Below, one piece after another: positions 1-8,579 of a stretch of 64,000 nucleotides of DNA. The DNA is from CAVTND01 sp963735955 (GTDB lineage: Bacteria > Pseudomonadota > Gammaproteobacteria > Burkholderiales > Burkholderiaceae_F). The stretch's first letter is position 1; each line of letters starts with the position of its first letter. A program made the position numbers and the translations under genes. The stretch is taken from the NCBI GenBank assembly GCA_963735955.1, contig CAVTND010000025.1:1-64000 (forward strand), written 5' to 3'. The notes beneath the pieces are model-generated. The model ran no database searches. It had not been told where the DNA came from and was given only the letters and a program-made list of their open reading frames with translations.

Positions 1-354
1 TCCGTAGAACTCGCGGCGCAGCGGCTGCGAGGTATCGATGTCGACCTCGCCTTCGGTGCCGGTGGCACCGTCAGCAAGGAACTTGAGCCGGTACTTGCCG
101 ATCTCGACGGCGTCGCCACTTTGCAACAAATGCTTCTTGATCGGCTGGCCGTTGACCGTTGTACCGTTGGTCGAGCCCAGGTCTTCGAGGTAGACGTCGC
201 CGCCGCTGGCATAGATGACCGCGTGCTCGCCGCTGACGGCAAGGTTGTCGATCACCACGTCGTTATGGGAGCGGCGCCCGATCGTCGTGCGGTCCTTTGT
301 AAGGCCCACCTCACGCAGCACTACTCCGTCCAGACTCAGCACCAGCCTAGGCAT
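1..354 (-). CDS. FHA domain protein (C-terminus beyond window)
   Basis: The protein begins MPRLVLSLDG and has a classic forkhead-associated core. It shows TTIGRRSHNDVVID, then SGEHAVI, then LEDLGSTNGTTVNG, which are the Gly-Arg, Ser-x-x-His and Asn-Gly positions that bind phosphothreonine peptides. About 118 residues are visible; the 3' end lies left of base 1. It is the last gene seen in a minus-strand run and follows a PP2C phosphatase, so it probably reads a Ser/Thr phosphorylation signal that the phosphatase erases. The matching kinase is not in view and would be expected further left. The family call is firm; the partner is inferred. Confidence 0.85.
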   Translation of the reverse strand, partial: MPRLVLSLDGVVLREVGLTKDRTTIGRRSHNDVVIDNLAVSGEHAVIYASGGDVYLEDLGSTNGTTVNGQPIKKHLLQSGDAVEIGKYRLKFLADGATGTEGEVDIDTSQPLRREFYG

Positions 355-500
355 GTCGTGTCTTCTCCCCCGGGCGCATATTGTCTTATCGTGGCCAATT
401 CTGCCAGCCTGTAAAAAGGCTGCCAATCAACGGTCTGGCGAGGCTTTCTCGAGCGCTTGCTCAGGCAGTCGGCGCCGGGCCGCTCCCAAGCCGACTGAAC

Positions 501-540
501 GCCCCCATGGGGGGCAGCGAACGAAGTGAGCGTGGGGGTC
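501..540. repeat. Burkholderiales-type intergenic palindrome
   Basis: The core GCCCCCATGGGGGGC is a near-perfect palindrome and is followed by a further GTGGGGG arm, so the stretch can fold in alternative ways. It lies in the 191-bp gap between the PP2C and FHA genes. C5/G5 palindromes of this kind are a familiar intergenic element of Burkholderiales genomes. It may act as a transcription attenuator or mRNA stabiliser. No U-run follows on either strand, so I do not call it a terminator. Confidence 0.6.
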
Positions 541-545
541 GTCAA

Positions 546-1322
546 TTAGTCGGTGCTTGTGTCCGGCGACGGACCCGACACACGGACGACGACGACCGAC
601 ACGTTGTCGCGTCCGCCAGCTTCGTTGGCGAGATCTACCAGCCGTCGGGCAGACTCGTGCAGGTCGGCGCCGCTTGCCGCCAACAGGCCGGCAATTTCGT
701 AGCTTCCGACCATTTCGGTCAAGCCATCCGAGCAGAGGAGGATCATGTCTCCGACCTCGACTTCGACCTCCTGCACTTCCGGTTCGATCTCGGGGCTGGC
801 ACCCAGTGCCCGCGTTACGAGGTTCTTGGCCGGCAGGATCCTTGCCTCTTCCTCAGTCACCATGCCGGCGTCGAGCAGTTCCTGCGAAAAGGAATGGTCG
901 CGGGTCAACTGTTCGAGATGGTCGCTGCGGTAACGGTAGACCCGCGAGTCCCCGGTGTGAGCCACCCACAGCCGGTCGCCGAGAAACCAGGTAATGACCA
1001 GGGTAGTAGCCATGCCTTCGAAGGCGGCGCTGTTGAGTGCAGCGTTGTAGATGCTGGCATTGATATCGCCGATGGTGTCAAAGATCGCCTCCTCGGGCGT
1101 GAAGCGCTCTTCGGCATCGCGCGAGGAATCCAAAGCGGAGGCGAGTCGCTCGAGCGTCGCACTGATGGCCATAACGCTGGCGACTTCGCCAGCGTTATAG
1201 CCACCGAGTCCATCCGCCAGCGCGAAGAGCCCGCACGAAGGGTCCGCTCCGATGGCGTCCTCGTTCAGCGGCCGGACCAGTCCCGGATGCGTCTTCAGCG
1301 CGAAATCGAGCGTGAAACTCAC
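546..1322 (-). CDS. PP2C-family serine/threonine phosphatase
   Basis: This is a Stp1/PrpC-like metal-dependent phosphatase of about 258 residues. The PP2C motifs occur in order: RPLNEDAIG near the N-terminus, LADGLGGYNAGE, HTGDSRVYRY, LLCSDGLTEMV and GGRDNVSVVVV. The acidic residues that hold the two metal ions are all present. I chose the GTG at 1322 because the conserved part starts right there (VSFTLDFALKTHPG); the frame is open further upstream but would run into terC. It sits between terC and the FHA gene on the same strand. It probably removes phosphate from Ser/Thr proteins that the FHA partner recognises. Confidence 0.85.
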   Translation of the reverse strand: MSFTLDFALKTHPGLVRPLNEDAIGADPSCGLFALADGLGGYNAGEVASVMAISATLERLASALDSSRDAEERFTPEEAIFDTIGDINASIYNAALNSAAFEGMATTLVITWFLGDRLWVAHTGDSRVYRYRSDHLEQLTRDHSFSQELLDAGMVTEEEARILPAKNLVTRALGASPEIEPEVQEVEVEVGDMILLCSDGLTEMVGSYEIAGLLAASGADLHESARRLVDLANEAGGRDNVSVVVVRVSGPSPDTSTD

Positions 1323-1375
1323 TTCAGCGCGCCCGCCGTTGCCATGACCTTGGGCACGGTGTCTGCGAGGTGCAC

Positions 1376-2089
1376 TTATCCATGCACTTCCTTGCCCGCG
1401 CGTTTCGCCCAAGCTCGGCCAATGACAACCACCAGGACAGCACACGCGATCGCCACTGCGTAGTCGAGGTGACCAAAGTGCGCGTGGAACCACTCTTCTA
1501 TGGCCGGGTCGGTCACCGCCATTTCACCGGCCACGAATCCCAGCAGGGCCGCTCCGAGAGTGATGATGATCGGCCAGCGTTCCATGAGCTTCATCAGCAC
1601 CTGGCTACCAACGATGATCAGCGGAATGCTGAGACCCAGGCCAATCACCAGCAGCAGCAATTGCCCCGCGGGCGGGCCGGTCTGAGCCGCCGCCGCCACC
1701 GCGATCACATTGTCGACACTCATCACAAGGTCGGCGATCAGAATTGTGCGAATCGCGCCAAACAGATTGCCCGACGCGTCCATCCCCTCGCCTTCCTCGT
1801 CTTCTGGTAGCAGCAATTTGGCGCCGATCCAGATCAGCAGGACGGCACCGGCGAGTTTCAGATAGGGAAACTGCAGGAGCTGGACCGCAAACAGCGTGAG
1901 CACAACGCGCAGGACGATGGCGGCCGCACTGCCGAAAAATACGGCCTTACTCTGTTGTTTCTTGGGCAGGTTACGCGCTGCGAGCGCAATGACGACGGCG
2001 TTGTCGCCCGACAGCAGGATGTTCACCCAGATGATCTTGACGAGCGCGACCCAGAACGCCGGTTCGGTCATCAGCTGCATCAGGTCCAT
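1376..2089 (-). CDS. TerC family integral membrane protein (YjbE-like)
   Basis: This 237-residue protein is almost entirely hydrophobic, with about seven membrane spans. The TerC signature LLSGDNAVVIALAARNL lies near the N-terminus and is echoed by MSVDNVIAVAAAAQ in the second half, as expected for the two-fold repeat of the family. TerC-like proteins are linked to metal-ion export and to metalation of secreted proteins; the substrate cannot be told here. It follows sucD by 30 bases on the same strand, an arrangement common in beta-proteobacteria. The family is certain and the exact role is not. Confidence 0.88.
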   Translation of the reverse strand: MDLMQLMTEPAFWVALVKIIWVNILLSGDNAVVIALAARNLPKKQQSKAVFFGSAAAIVLRVVLTLFAVQLLQFPYLKLAGAVLLIWIGAKLLLPEDEEGEGMDASGNLFGAIRTILIADLVMSVDNVIAVAAAAQTGPPAGQLLLLVIGLGLSIPLIIVGSQVLMKLMERWPIIITLGAALLGFVAGEMAVTDPAIEEWFHAHFGHLDYAVAIACAVLVVVIGRAWAKRAGKEVHG

Positions 2090-2119
2090 CTGCGCTCCGT
2101 GTTTCCTGACCGCGCCGGC

Positions 2120-3004
2120 CTACTTCAGCACGCTTTTCAGCAGCTTGCCCAGTTCCGATGGATTCTTCGTGGTGCGAATGCCGCAGGCCTCCATGACTGC
2201 CAGCTTTTCCTGGGCGGTTCCCTTGCCGCCCGAGATGATCGCGCCGGCGTGGCCCATGCGCTTGCCCGGCGGTGCCGTCACTCCGGCGATGAAACCGACC
2301 ACAGGTTTTTTCATGTGCTTCTTCGCCCATTCGGCGGCGACCTCCTCATCGGTGCCGCCGATCTCGCCGATCATGACGACCGCGTCGGTCTCCGGATCGT
2401 TGTTGAACAGCTCGAGGATTTCGCGGTGCTTGAGCCCGTTGACCGGGTCGCCCCCGATGCCGACCGCGCTCGACTGGCCCAGCCCGAGGTCGGTCAACTG
2501 CGCAACCGCTTCGTAGGTCAAGGTGCCCGAACGCGAGACCACGCCAATTCGGCCCTTGCGATGAATGTGGCCGGGCATGATCCCGATCTTGATTTCGTCC
2601 GGCGTGATCGTGCCGGGACAATTGGGTCCGAGGAGCAGCGTCTTGCTGCCCGACTTGCGCATGCGATCGCGCACCGCGACCATGTCGCGAACCGGAATTC
2701 CCTCGGTAATGCAGATGACCAGGTCGAGGCCGGCATCAACCGCCTCCCAGATCGCGTCTGCCGCTCCAGCGGGAGGAACGTAGATCACCGAAACCGTGGC
2801 ACCGGTCGCCTCGCGGGCATCCTTGACGTTGGCATAGATCGGAATGCCTTCGAAATCTTCGCCCGCCTTCTTCGGATTCACGCCGGCCACGAAACAATTC
2901 TTGCCATTGGCGTATTCGCGGCAGGCACGAGTGTGGAACTGGCCGGTCTTGCCGGTGATGCCCTGCGTGACAACGCGAGTGTTCCGGTTGATCAGAATGC
3001 TCAT
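2120..3004 (-). CDS. sucD: Succinyl-CoA synthetase alpha subunit
   Basis: SucD is the ligase subunit that binds CoA and becomes phosphorylated on histidine in the TCA cycle. The 294-residue protein begins MSILINRNTRVVTQG. It carries the nucleotide-binding turn TQGITGKTGQFHT and the phospho-His loop GHAGAIISGGKGTA near the C-terminus. Family length is 290-300, so it is complete. The ATG at 3004 matches the family start; the frame is open upstream but that part is not conserved. It lies 82 bases downstream of sucC, and the two subunits must pair. Confidence 0.97.
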   Translation of the reverse strand: MSILINRNTRVVTQGITGKTGQFHTRACREYANGKNCFVAGVNPKKAGEDFEGIPIYANVKDAREATGATVSVIYVPPAGAADAIWEAVDAGLDLVICITEGIPVRDMVAVRDRMRKSGSKTLLLGPNCPGTITPDEIKIGIMPGHIHRKGRIGVVSRSGTLTYEAVAQLTDLGLGQSSAVGIGGDPVNGLKHREILELFNNDPETDAVVMIGEIGGTDEEVAAEWAKKHMKKPVVGFIAGVTAPPGKRMGHAGAIISGGKGTAQEKLAVMEACGIRTTKNPSELGKLLKSVLK

Positions 3005-3086
3005 GAGTGGCCCGTCGTTATGCTCTGTCGTTCTGTTTACCGGTCCGGCCCGCAGTGATTCCCGTGCCAGCCGACGCGATGTTGTC

Positions 3087-4253
3087 CTATCCGCGGTTTG
3101 CGGCGGCAACGACCCGCTCCGCGGCCTCGGCCATCGTGTCGGCCGCAATGATCGGCAGTCCCGATTCGGCCAGCATCTTCTTGCCGATCTGCTCGTTGGT
3201 GCCTTTCATTCGCACCACCAGCGGCACGCCGAGCTTGACTGCGCGCGAGGCCGCGATCACGCCTTCGGCAATGGTGTCGCATTTCATGATGCCGCCGAAG
3301 ATGTTGACAAGGATCGCCTTCAGACCGGGGTTGCGCAGCATCAGCTTGAAGGCTTCCGTGACTTTCTCCGCCGTCGCCCCGCCGCCGACATCGAGAAAGT
3401 TGGCAGGCTCTCCGCCGAACAGCTTGATTGTGTCCATCGTCGCCATCGCCAGTCCCGCCCCGTTGACCAGGCAGCCGATGTTGCCGTCGAGCTGGATATA
3501 GGAGAGGTCATGTTTCGAGGCCTCCACTTCGGCGGGGTCTTCCTCGTCGAGGTCGCGCAGCTCGGTCAGTTCCGGATGGCGGAACAAGGCATTGCTGTCG
3601 AAGTTGAGCTTGGCGTCGAGCGCGACAACGCGGCCGTCGCCCGTCAGGATCAAAGGATTGATCTCAGCGAGCGAGGCATCGGTTTCCCAGAATGCCTTGT
3701 AGAGCCCCTGCAAAACAGCGCGTGCCTGCGGCAGGCTCGCCGCCGGAATACCGATCTTGACGGCGATGTCGTCCGCGTTTCGATCGGTCAGTCCCAGTGC
3801 GGGGTCGATGTGCACCTTGTGAATCTTCTCCGGCGTATGCGCTGCAACTTCCTCGATGTCCATGCCGCCTTCGCTCGACGCCATCAAGGTGATTCGCTGA
3901 GTTGCCCGGTCGACCACCATGCCGACGTACAGCTCCTTGGCGATGTCGGCGCCCTCCTCGACCAGGAGCCGACGTACTTTCTGTCCGCCAGGTCCGGTCT
4001 GATGCGTAACGAGCTGCATGCCCAGAATCTCGCCGGCACGCTGCTTCACTTCCTCCATCGAACGAGCGAGCTTGACGCCGCCGCCCTTCCCTCGTCCACC
4101 GGCATGAATCTGGGCCTTCACCACCCAGACCGGTCCGCCGAGTGTCTGCGCGGCCTTGACCGCTTCGTCAACCGAGAAAGCGGGCATCCCGCGCGGTACC
4201 GGCACGCCGAAGCGACGAAAAATCTCCTTGCCCTGGTATTCGTGGACTTTCAT
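3087..4253 (-). CDS. sucC: Succinyl-CoA synthetase beta subunit
   Basis: SucC holds the ATP-grasp domain that binds the nucleotide and pairs with SucD to interconvert succinyl-CoA and succinate with ATP formation. The 388-residue protein starts MKVHEYQGKEIF. It shows the ATP-grasp glycine loop GGRGKGGG near residue 45 and the C-terminal NIFGGIMKCD segment at the subunit interface. Length matches the family (386-390). Its ATG overlaps the stop of the DUF2889 gene by four bases (ATGA), so the two are probably translated together. Confidence 0.97.
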   Translation of the reverse strand: MKVHEYQGKEIFRRFGVPVPRGMPAFSVDEAVKAAQTLGGPVWVVKAQIHAGGRGKGGGVKLARSMEEVKQRAGEILGMQLVTHQTGPGGQKVRRLLVEEGADIAKELYVGMVVDRATQRITLMASSEGGMDIEEVAAHTPEKIHKVHIDPALGLTDRNADDIAVKIGIPAASLPQARAVLQGLYKAFWETDASLAEINPLILTGDGRVVALDAKLNFDSNALFRHPELTELRDLDEEDPAEVEASKHDLSYIQLDGNIGCLVNGAGLAMATMDTIKLFGGEPANFLDVGGGATAEKVTEAFKLMLRNPGLKAILVNIFGGIMKCDTIAEGVIAASRAVKLGVPLVVRMKGTNEQIGKKMLAESGLPIIAADTMAEAAERVVAAANRG

Positions 4254-4864
4254 CGGCTGACCCCATCCTTGATAGGCATCGGATGGTCGACGGGCTCGTC
4301 GGCCAGTTCCGCTTTCGTCCGCGGCTGATACCAGCGGGGATAAAACTGGGCGACTGCGGGCCCATCGGTACGCAACGCATGGCAACGATCCAGCTGCCAG
4401 GGCTTCTTATCGTCCGCGTGGTGCTTGGCGTGTGCGGCGTCGCGCGGCTTGAACACTTCACCCGCGAAAGCCTGGACCGCTGCAGTAGGCAATACGCTGG
4501 CGAGTTCGGTCACATGCGTGCAGCCCTGCACGCCACCGAGGCGGTCGAGCACATGCCTGCGAAAGTTCTTCAGCAGGTTGAGGCCAACCAATTTCTGATA
4601 GTCGGGCGCGATCGTGTCGCAATGACCCGGGTAAGGCACCCAGCGCGACTCTGCGCGCGCTTCGACCACGTTGAGCTTGGTGTCGATCGTCACGTGCAGG
4701 ACCATGTCATGGATAGGATCGCCCGCCTTCCGAATTCCGGTCGCCAGAGGAAAATCGCGCGCCTTGGTGTCGGTGACCGAGGCTTCGAGGTCCCAGAGAT
4801 TGTCGTCGCGCGCATAGGCATCGACTCGAATCGAGCGTGTATGAACGTGACGGCGGCTTGGCAT
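4250..4864 (-). CDS. DUF2889 family protein
   Basis: This 204-residue soluble protein begins MPSRRHVHTRSIRVDAYARD and contains LEASVTDTKARDF and HDMVLHVTIDTKLNVVEA, typical of the DUF2889 family. No catalytic motif is known for the family. It sits between recX and sucC, a position often seen in beta-proteobacteria, and its stop codon overlaps the sucC start. The link to succinate metabolism is only positional. The family assignment is good; the function is unknown. Confidence 0.8.
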   Translation of the reverse strand: MPSRRHVHTRSIRVDAYARDDNLWDLEASVTDTKARDFPLATGIRKAGDPIHDMVLHVTIDTKLNVVEARAESRWVPYPGHCDTIAPDYQKLVGLNLLKNFRRHVLDRLGGVQGCTHVTELASVLPTAAVQAFAGEVFKPRDAAHAKHHADDKKPWQLDRCHALRTDGPAVAQFYPRWYQPRTKAELADEPVDHPMPIKDGVSR

Positions 4865-5003
4865 GGGTTGGCAAAGAACCGGGCCGCTGCCTTGCCATTG
4901 GGTATGGACACGAAAGCTAGGACAAGTGCGCGGCGCTCGAAGAATTTAACACACGGGTTGTGCCCGAGTGAGAGTCGCGACCGGTCGAACCGCAGGGCTG
5001 TGC

Positions 5004-5492
5004 TTAGGACTCGTCGGCGGCGGGTCCGCGCAGTACGCGCCGGATCGTGTCCAACGCGAAGCCGCGGGACTGCAGAAAGCGGCCCTGGCGGGCACGTTCG
5101 GCAGCATTTGCGGGCAGTTGCCCGAAACGCCGCTGCCACAGCGCCCGGGCACGGGACAGCTCGTCGCCGCCCATCACGGCCATGGCCTGGGATGCGGCGG
5201 CATCGGGCACGCCGTGCTCACGCAGGTCATGGCGCAACCGGGCATCGCCGAAGCGTTCGGCGCGCGTGCGCAACCGTGATGCGGCATACCTCTGGTCGGA
5301 GAGCAAATTGCGACGCTCGAGCTGGTCCAGCACCGAGACTATCGTTGCCTCCGGCCGGTCATCGTCCGCAGTCTCGCGCAGATAGCGCTCGAGCCGCCGC
5401 TCGAGCTCGGCGCGGCTGTACTCGCGCCGCGCCAGAAGCGATACGGCATGATTCAGCAATGTCGGCGGCTTGCGAGGCGCGCGCACCACCAT
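5004..5492 (-). CDS. recX: Regulatory protein RecX
   Basis: RecX binds RecA filaments and restrains their growth. The 162-residue protein has the three-helix repeats of the family: LLARREYSRAELERRL at the N-terminus, then SDQRYAASRLRTRAERFGDARL, then QGRFLQSRGFALDTIRRVL at the C-terminus. It starts 8 bases after the recA stop on the same strand, so it shares the recA promoter and should be induced with it. Length is normal for the family. Confidence 0.93.
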   Translation of the reverse strand: MVVRAPRKPPTLLNHAVSLLARREYSRAELERRLERYLRETADDDRPEATIVSVLDQLERRNLLSDQRYAASRLRTRAERFGDARLRHDLREHGVPDAAASQAMAVMGGDELSRARALWQRRFGQLPANAAERARQGRFLQSRGFALDTIRRVLRGPAADES

Positions 5493-5500
5493 GCCCGGGC

Positions 5501-6550
5501 CTAGCCTGCGACCACCTCGCCGCCGCGACCGGCCACGCCCTTGGCAGCGCGAATGCGGTTTTCGATGTCCAGGGCCATGGCAGGGTTGGCGCGCAGATAC
5601 TCGCGGGCATTGTCCTTGCCCTGGCCGATGCGTTCGCCGTTGTAGCTGTACCAGGCGCCGGACTTCTCGACGATGTTGAGTTCGGAACCCAGGTCGACGA
5701 TCTCGCCCTCGCGCGAGATGCCTTCGCCATAGAGAATGTCGAAGCCGGCCTGCCGGAACGGCGGCGCAACCTTGTTCTTGACCACCTTGACCTTGGTCTC
5801 GGAGCCAATCACCTCGTCATTCTTCTTGATCGATCCGATGCGCCGAATGTCGAGCCGCACCGAGGCATAGAACTTGAGCGCATTGCCGCCGGTCGTGGTT
5901 TCCGGATTGCCGAACATGACACCGATCTTCATCCGGATCTGATTGATGAAGATCACCAGGCAGTTGGTCCGCTTGATATTGGCCGTCAGCTTGCGCAGCG
6001 CCTGACTCATCAGGCGTGCCTGCAGGCCGGGCAGCGAATCGCCCATTTCGCCCTCGATCTCGGCCTTCGGGGTCAGCGCGGCTACCGAGTCGATGACGAT
6101 CAGGTCGACGCTGCCGGAACGCACCAGCGCATCGGTGATCTCGAGTGCCTGTTCGCCGGTGTCGGGCTGTGAAATGAGGAGGTCCTGCAGGTTGACGCCG
6201 AGCTTCTGTGCGTACTGCACGTCAAGCGCATGCTCGGCGTCGATGAAGGCACACTGGCCGCCGATTTTCTGCATCTCGGCGATGACCTGCAGCGTGAGGG
6301 TGGTCTTGCCGGACGACTCCGGCCCGTACACCTCTACTACCCGGCCACGCGGCAAACCGCCGATGCCCAGAGCGATGTCCAGACCGAGCGACCCGGTCGA
6401 CACCACGTCGATGTCGTCCGCCACCTGGCCTTCTGCCATGCGCATGATCGACCCCTTGCCGAACTGCTTCTCGATCTGCGCGAGCGCCGCCGCCAGGGCC
6501 TTCTGCCGCTCTTTGCTGTCGGTCACCAACATGCTCCTTCCATCATCCAT
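5501..6550 (-). CDS. recA: Recombinase RecA
   Basis: RecA forms filaments on single-stranded DNA, drives strand exchange and triggers LexA self-cleavage. The 349-residue protein has the N-terminal helix ending QFGKGSIMRM, Walker A GPESSGKTT, Walker B DLIVIDSVAAL, and the L2 loop region NQIRMKIGVMFGNPETTTGG. I chose the ATG at 6550 because GGAGG lies five bases upstream and MDDGRSMLVTD leads directly into the conserved helix. The open frame further upstream runs through the promoter and is not coding. It is followed directly by recX. Confidence 0.98.
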   Translation of the reverse strand: MDDGRSMLVTDSKERQKALAAALAQIEKQFGKGSIMRMAEGQVADDIDVVSTGSLGLDIALGIGGLPRGRVVEVYGPESSGKTTLTLQVIAEMQKIGGQCAFIDAEHALDVQYAQKLGVNLQDLLISQPDTGEQALEITDALVRSGSVDLIVIDSVAALTPKAEIEGEMGDSLPGLQARLMSQALRKLTANIKRTNCLVIFINQIRMKIGVMFGNPETTTGGNALKFYASVRLDIRRIGSIKKNDEVIGSETKVKVVKNKVAPPFRQAGFDILYGEGISREGEIVDLGSELNIVEKSGAWYSYNGERIGQGKDNAREYLRANPAMALDIENRIRAAKGVAGRGGEVVAG

Positions 6551-6576
6551 CGCAGCCTCCGTTCGCTTGTCAGGAC

Positions 6577-6630
6577 TACTGAACACTCTTACAGTGCAGG
6601 CACTGTAGATAGTTTCAGTATCGCAGTCAA
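6577..6630 (-). promoter_or_regulatory. recA promoter with two LexA (SOS) boxes
   Basis: Read on the minus strand, TTGACT (6625-6630) and TACAGT (6602-6607) are separated by exactly 17 bases and form a good sigma-70 promoter. Two CTG-N10-CAG palindromes overlap it, at 6603-6618 and 6579-6594. The first lies between and over the -35/-10 elements; the second covers the start region. Their centres are 24 bp apart. The extended second box, TACTG...CAGTG, is close to the LexA consensus of beta- and gamma-proteobacteria. LexA bound at either site would block transcription until DNA damage. Confidence 0.85.
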
Positions 6631-6830
6631 GCCTGCGGACTGTCGAAGCCCGCCCGGGCCGGTAAACGCAACGCCAGACCGCCCGCTTTGGTGCCGTCGT
6701 ACTGCCCTGCCCGTACGCTTTTCGCGTGGCTCGCCCACACCCGTCGGCCGCACTTGCATAAGGATGCCTGAGGGCTGCAAGCACGTCGAATCAGAATGAT
6801 CGGCGAATTCGGCCGGCCTCAGTTCGACCC

Positions 6831-8498
6831 TCAGTTTGACCAGTAGATGTAAGCGTCGTCCTTTGATTGCGGTCGATTCAGAGGCTGGTCGAGCGTGACC
6901 GGCACCTCGAACAGGGCGGGCCACAGCGGTGGTGATTGCTCGCGCTCGAACACGGCAAGGCGGGCCTTCAGTTGCCCGACCAGAGCCGGCTCGCGCTCGG
7001 CCAGGTTCGTCCGCTCGCCCGGATCATCGCGCAGGTCGAACAACCAGTCCCGCCGGGGCGCTTCCGTGATCTGGAGCTTCCAGAGCCCCGTCTGCACGAC
7101 GCGATAGGGGCCCGATCGCCAGTACAGCGCCTCATGCGGGCGGCCGGTCGACTCGCCTTTCACAAATGGCAGCAGGTCGACACCATCAATGACGCGATCT
7201 GCGGGAACGGCGGCGCCGGCGGCCGCGGCGGCAGTCGCGAAGATGTCGAAGTGGCTGACAGGTTCCGCGTAGCTTGTACCCGCGGGGATGCGTGCTGGCC
7301 AGCGCATGAAAAATGGCACTCGCACCCCACCCTCGAAGAACGTTGCCTTCCAGCCGCGGTAGGGCCGATTGAGGTCATCGAGCCCGAGATAGTGCGCACC
7401 GCCGTTGTCACTGGTGAAGATCACAAGCGTGTCGTCGGCAAGCCCCTGCGCCTTCAGGGCTCCAAGCACACGCCCGACATTGCGATCGAGGGCGCGAATC
7501 ATTGCGGCATAAACCCGCAGAGTCGGATCCTTGATCTGAGGCAAGGCTTCGTAGTCGTCACGAGTGGCTTGCAGCGGCGTGTGCGGCGCGTTGTAGGCGA
7601 GGTAGAGGAAGAACGGCCGCGTTCGATTGGCAGCGATGGCACGGAGCGCTTCGTCTGTCAGGTAATCGGTCAGGTAGCCACCAGGCTTGAAGGCTGCCCC
7701 CTGGTTGAACTGCAGGTGGTATGGGTGTGCGGCCCACAGAAACCGGTCGATCGGATCAAATTGCTGGCGCGAGTTCACGACGCCGGGATCATTTTCCGGC
7801 AGGTACATCGATGCGCCGGCCAGGAACGCCAGGCTGTCATCGAACCCATGGGCGTTGGGTTGCATGGCCTGCACCTCGCCGAGGTGCCACTTACCCAAAT
7901 GCAGGGTCCGGTAGCCCGCTCCCGAGAGAAGCTTCGCAATCGTGATCTCGCTCGGCGGCAAGCCCATTTGTTCGTACGGGGGCGTGCTGCTCTCACGGTC
8001 CGCGTGGTAGATGGGCTCGCGCAACATGCCGGGCGCGCTGTGGCCGCCGACCAGTCGTGCAAATTCCACCGGAACCGCGGTGAACTCGAACCCGAAGCGC
8101 GTGGCGTAGCGGCCGGTCAGCAGCGCCGCCCGTGATGGCGAGCAGGTGGCATTGCCGGCGTAGCCGGCAGAAAAGTTCACGCCTTCTTTCGCAATCGAGT
8201 CGATGTTCGGCGTGGGCACGGTTCCGCCGGCCACGCCACCGCCATAAAAAGACACGTCGTTGATGCCGAGGTCGTCAGCGACGATCAGCACGATGTTGGG
8301 ACGGCGTCGCGCGGCCGGCGCCGGCGCGGGCGACGCCTCCGGTCCTGCGCCCCAAGCTACCGTCTGGGTTGCTGCCGCCTCCTTGCGAATGAAGTGCTTC
8401 ACATAGAGCAACAGCATGCCCTGGCGGCCACCGATGGCAAAGAAGCCCACGGCTGCGACGAGCAACAGTCCGATGAGGACGATGACAAGGCGTCTCAT
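6831..8498 (-). CDS. Membrane-anchored sulfatase (type I, Cys-dependent)
   Basis: This 555-residue protein belongs to the alkaline-phosphatase-like sulfatases. An N-terminal hydrophobic helix (MRRLVIVLIGLLLVAAVGFF) anchors or exports it. A Pro/Ala-rich linker leads into NIVLIVADDLG, which supplies metal ligands. NATCSPSRAALLTGR holds the Cys that a formylglycine-generating enzyme would convert to the catalytic residue, and FTSDNGG supplies further ligands. The substrate, an organic sulfate ester, cannot be told. No formylglycine-generating enzyme is in view. It is the third gene of a probable minus-strand unit with the two genes upstream. Confidence 0.88.
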   Translation of the reverse strand: MRRLVIVLIGLLLVAAVGFFAIGGRQGMLLLYVKHFIRKEAAATQTVAWGAGPEASPAPAPAARRRPNIVLIVADDLGINDVSFYGGGVAGGTVPTPNIDSIAKEGVNFSAGYAGNATCSPSRAALLTGRYATRFGFEFTAVPVEFARLVGGHSAPGMLREPIYHADRESSTPPYEQMGLPPSEITIAKLLSGAGYRTLHLGKWHLGEVQAMQPNAHGFDDSLAFLAGASMYLPENDPGVVNSRQQFDPIDRFLWAAHPYHLQFNQGAAFKPGGYLTDYLTDEALRAIAANRTRPFFLYLAYNAPHTPLQATRDDYEALPQIKDPTLRVYAAMIRALDRNVGRVLGALKAQGLADDTLVIFTSDNGGAHYLGLDDLNRPYRGWKATFFEGGVRVPFFMRWPARIPAGTSYAEPVSHFDIFATAAAAAGAAVPADRVIDGVDLLPFVKGESTGRPHEALYWRSGPYRVVQTGLWKLQITEAPRRDWLFDLRDDPGERTNLAEREPALVGQLKARLAVFEREQSPPLWPALFEVPVTLDQPLNRPQSKDDAYIYWSN

Positions 8499-8579
8499 GG
8501 CCGCTTCATGGCGCAGGCCAGCGCACGGCGCATCCGGTGAACCGCCGCCCGCACGAACATCGGTGAAGCAGCTGCGCGC

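Noticed and set aside
405..422. Small hairpin CAGCCT/AGGCTG as a terminator
   Set aside because: No T-run follows the stem on either strand and the stem is only six pairs.
381..1463. Long plus-strand frame opposite the phosphatase
   Set aside because: It mirrors the PP2C gene, has no recognisable domain and is Arg/Gly-rich, as expected for an antisense shadow in GC-rich DNA.
2955..4328. Long plus-strand frames over sucC and sucD
   Set aside because: They are shadows; the minus strand codes for intact, highly conserved succinyl-CoA synthetase subunits.
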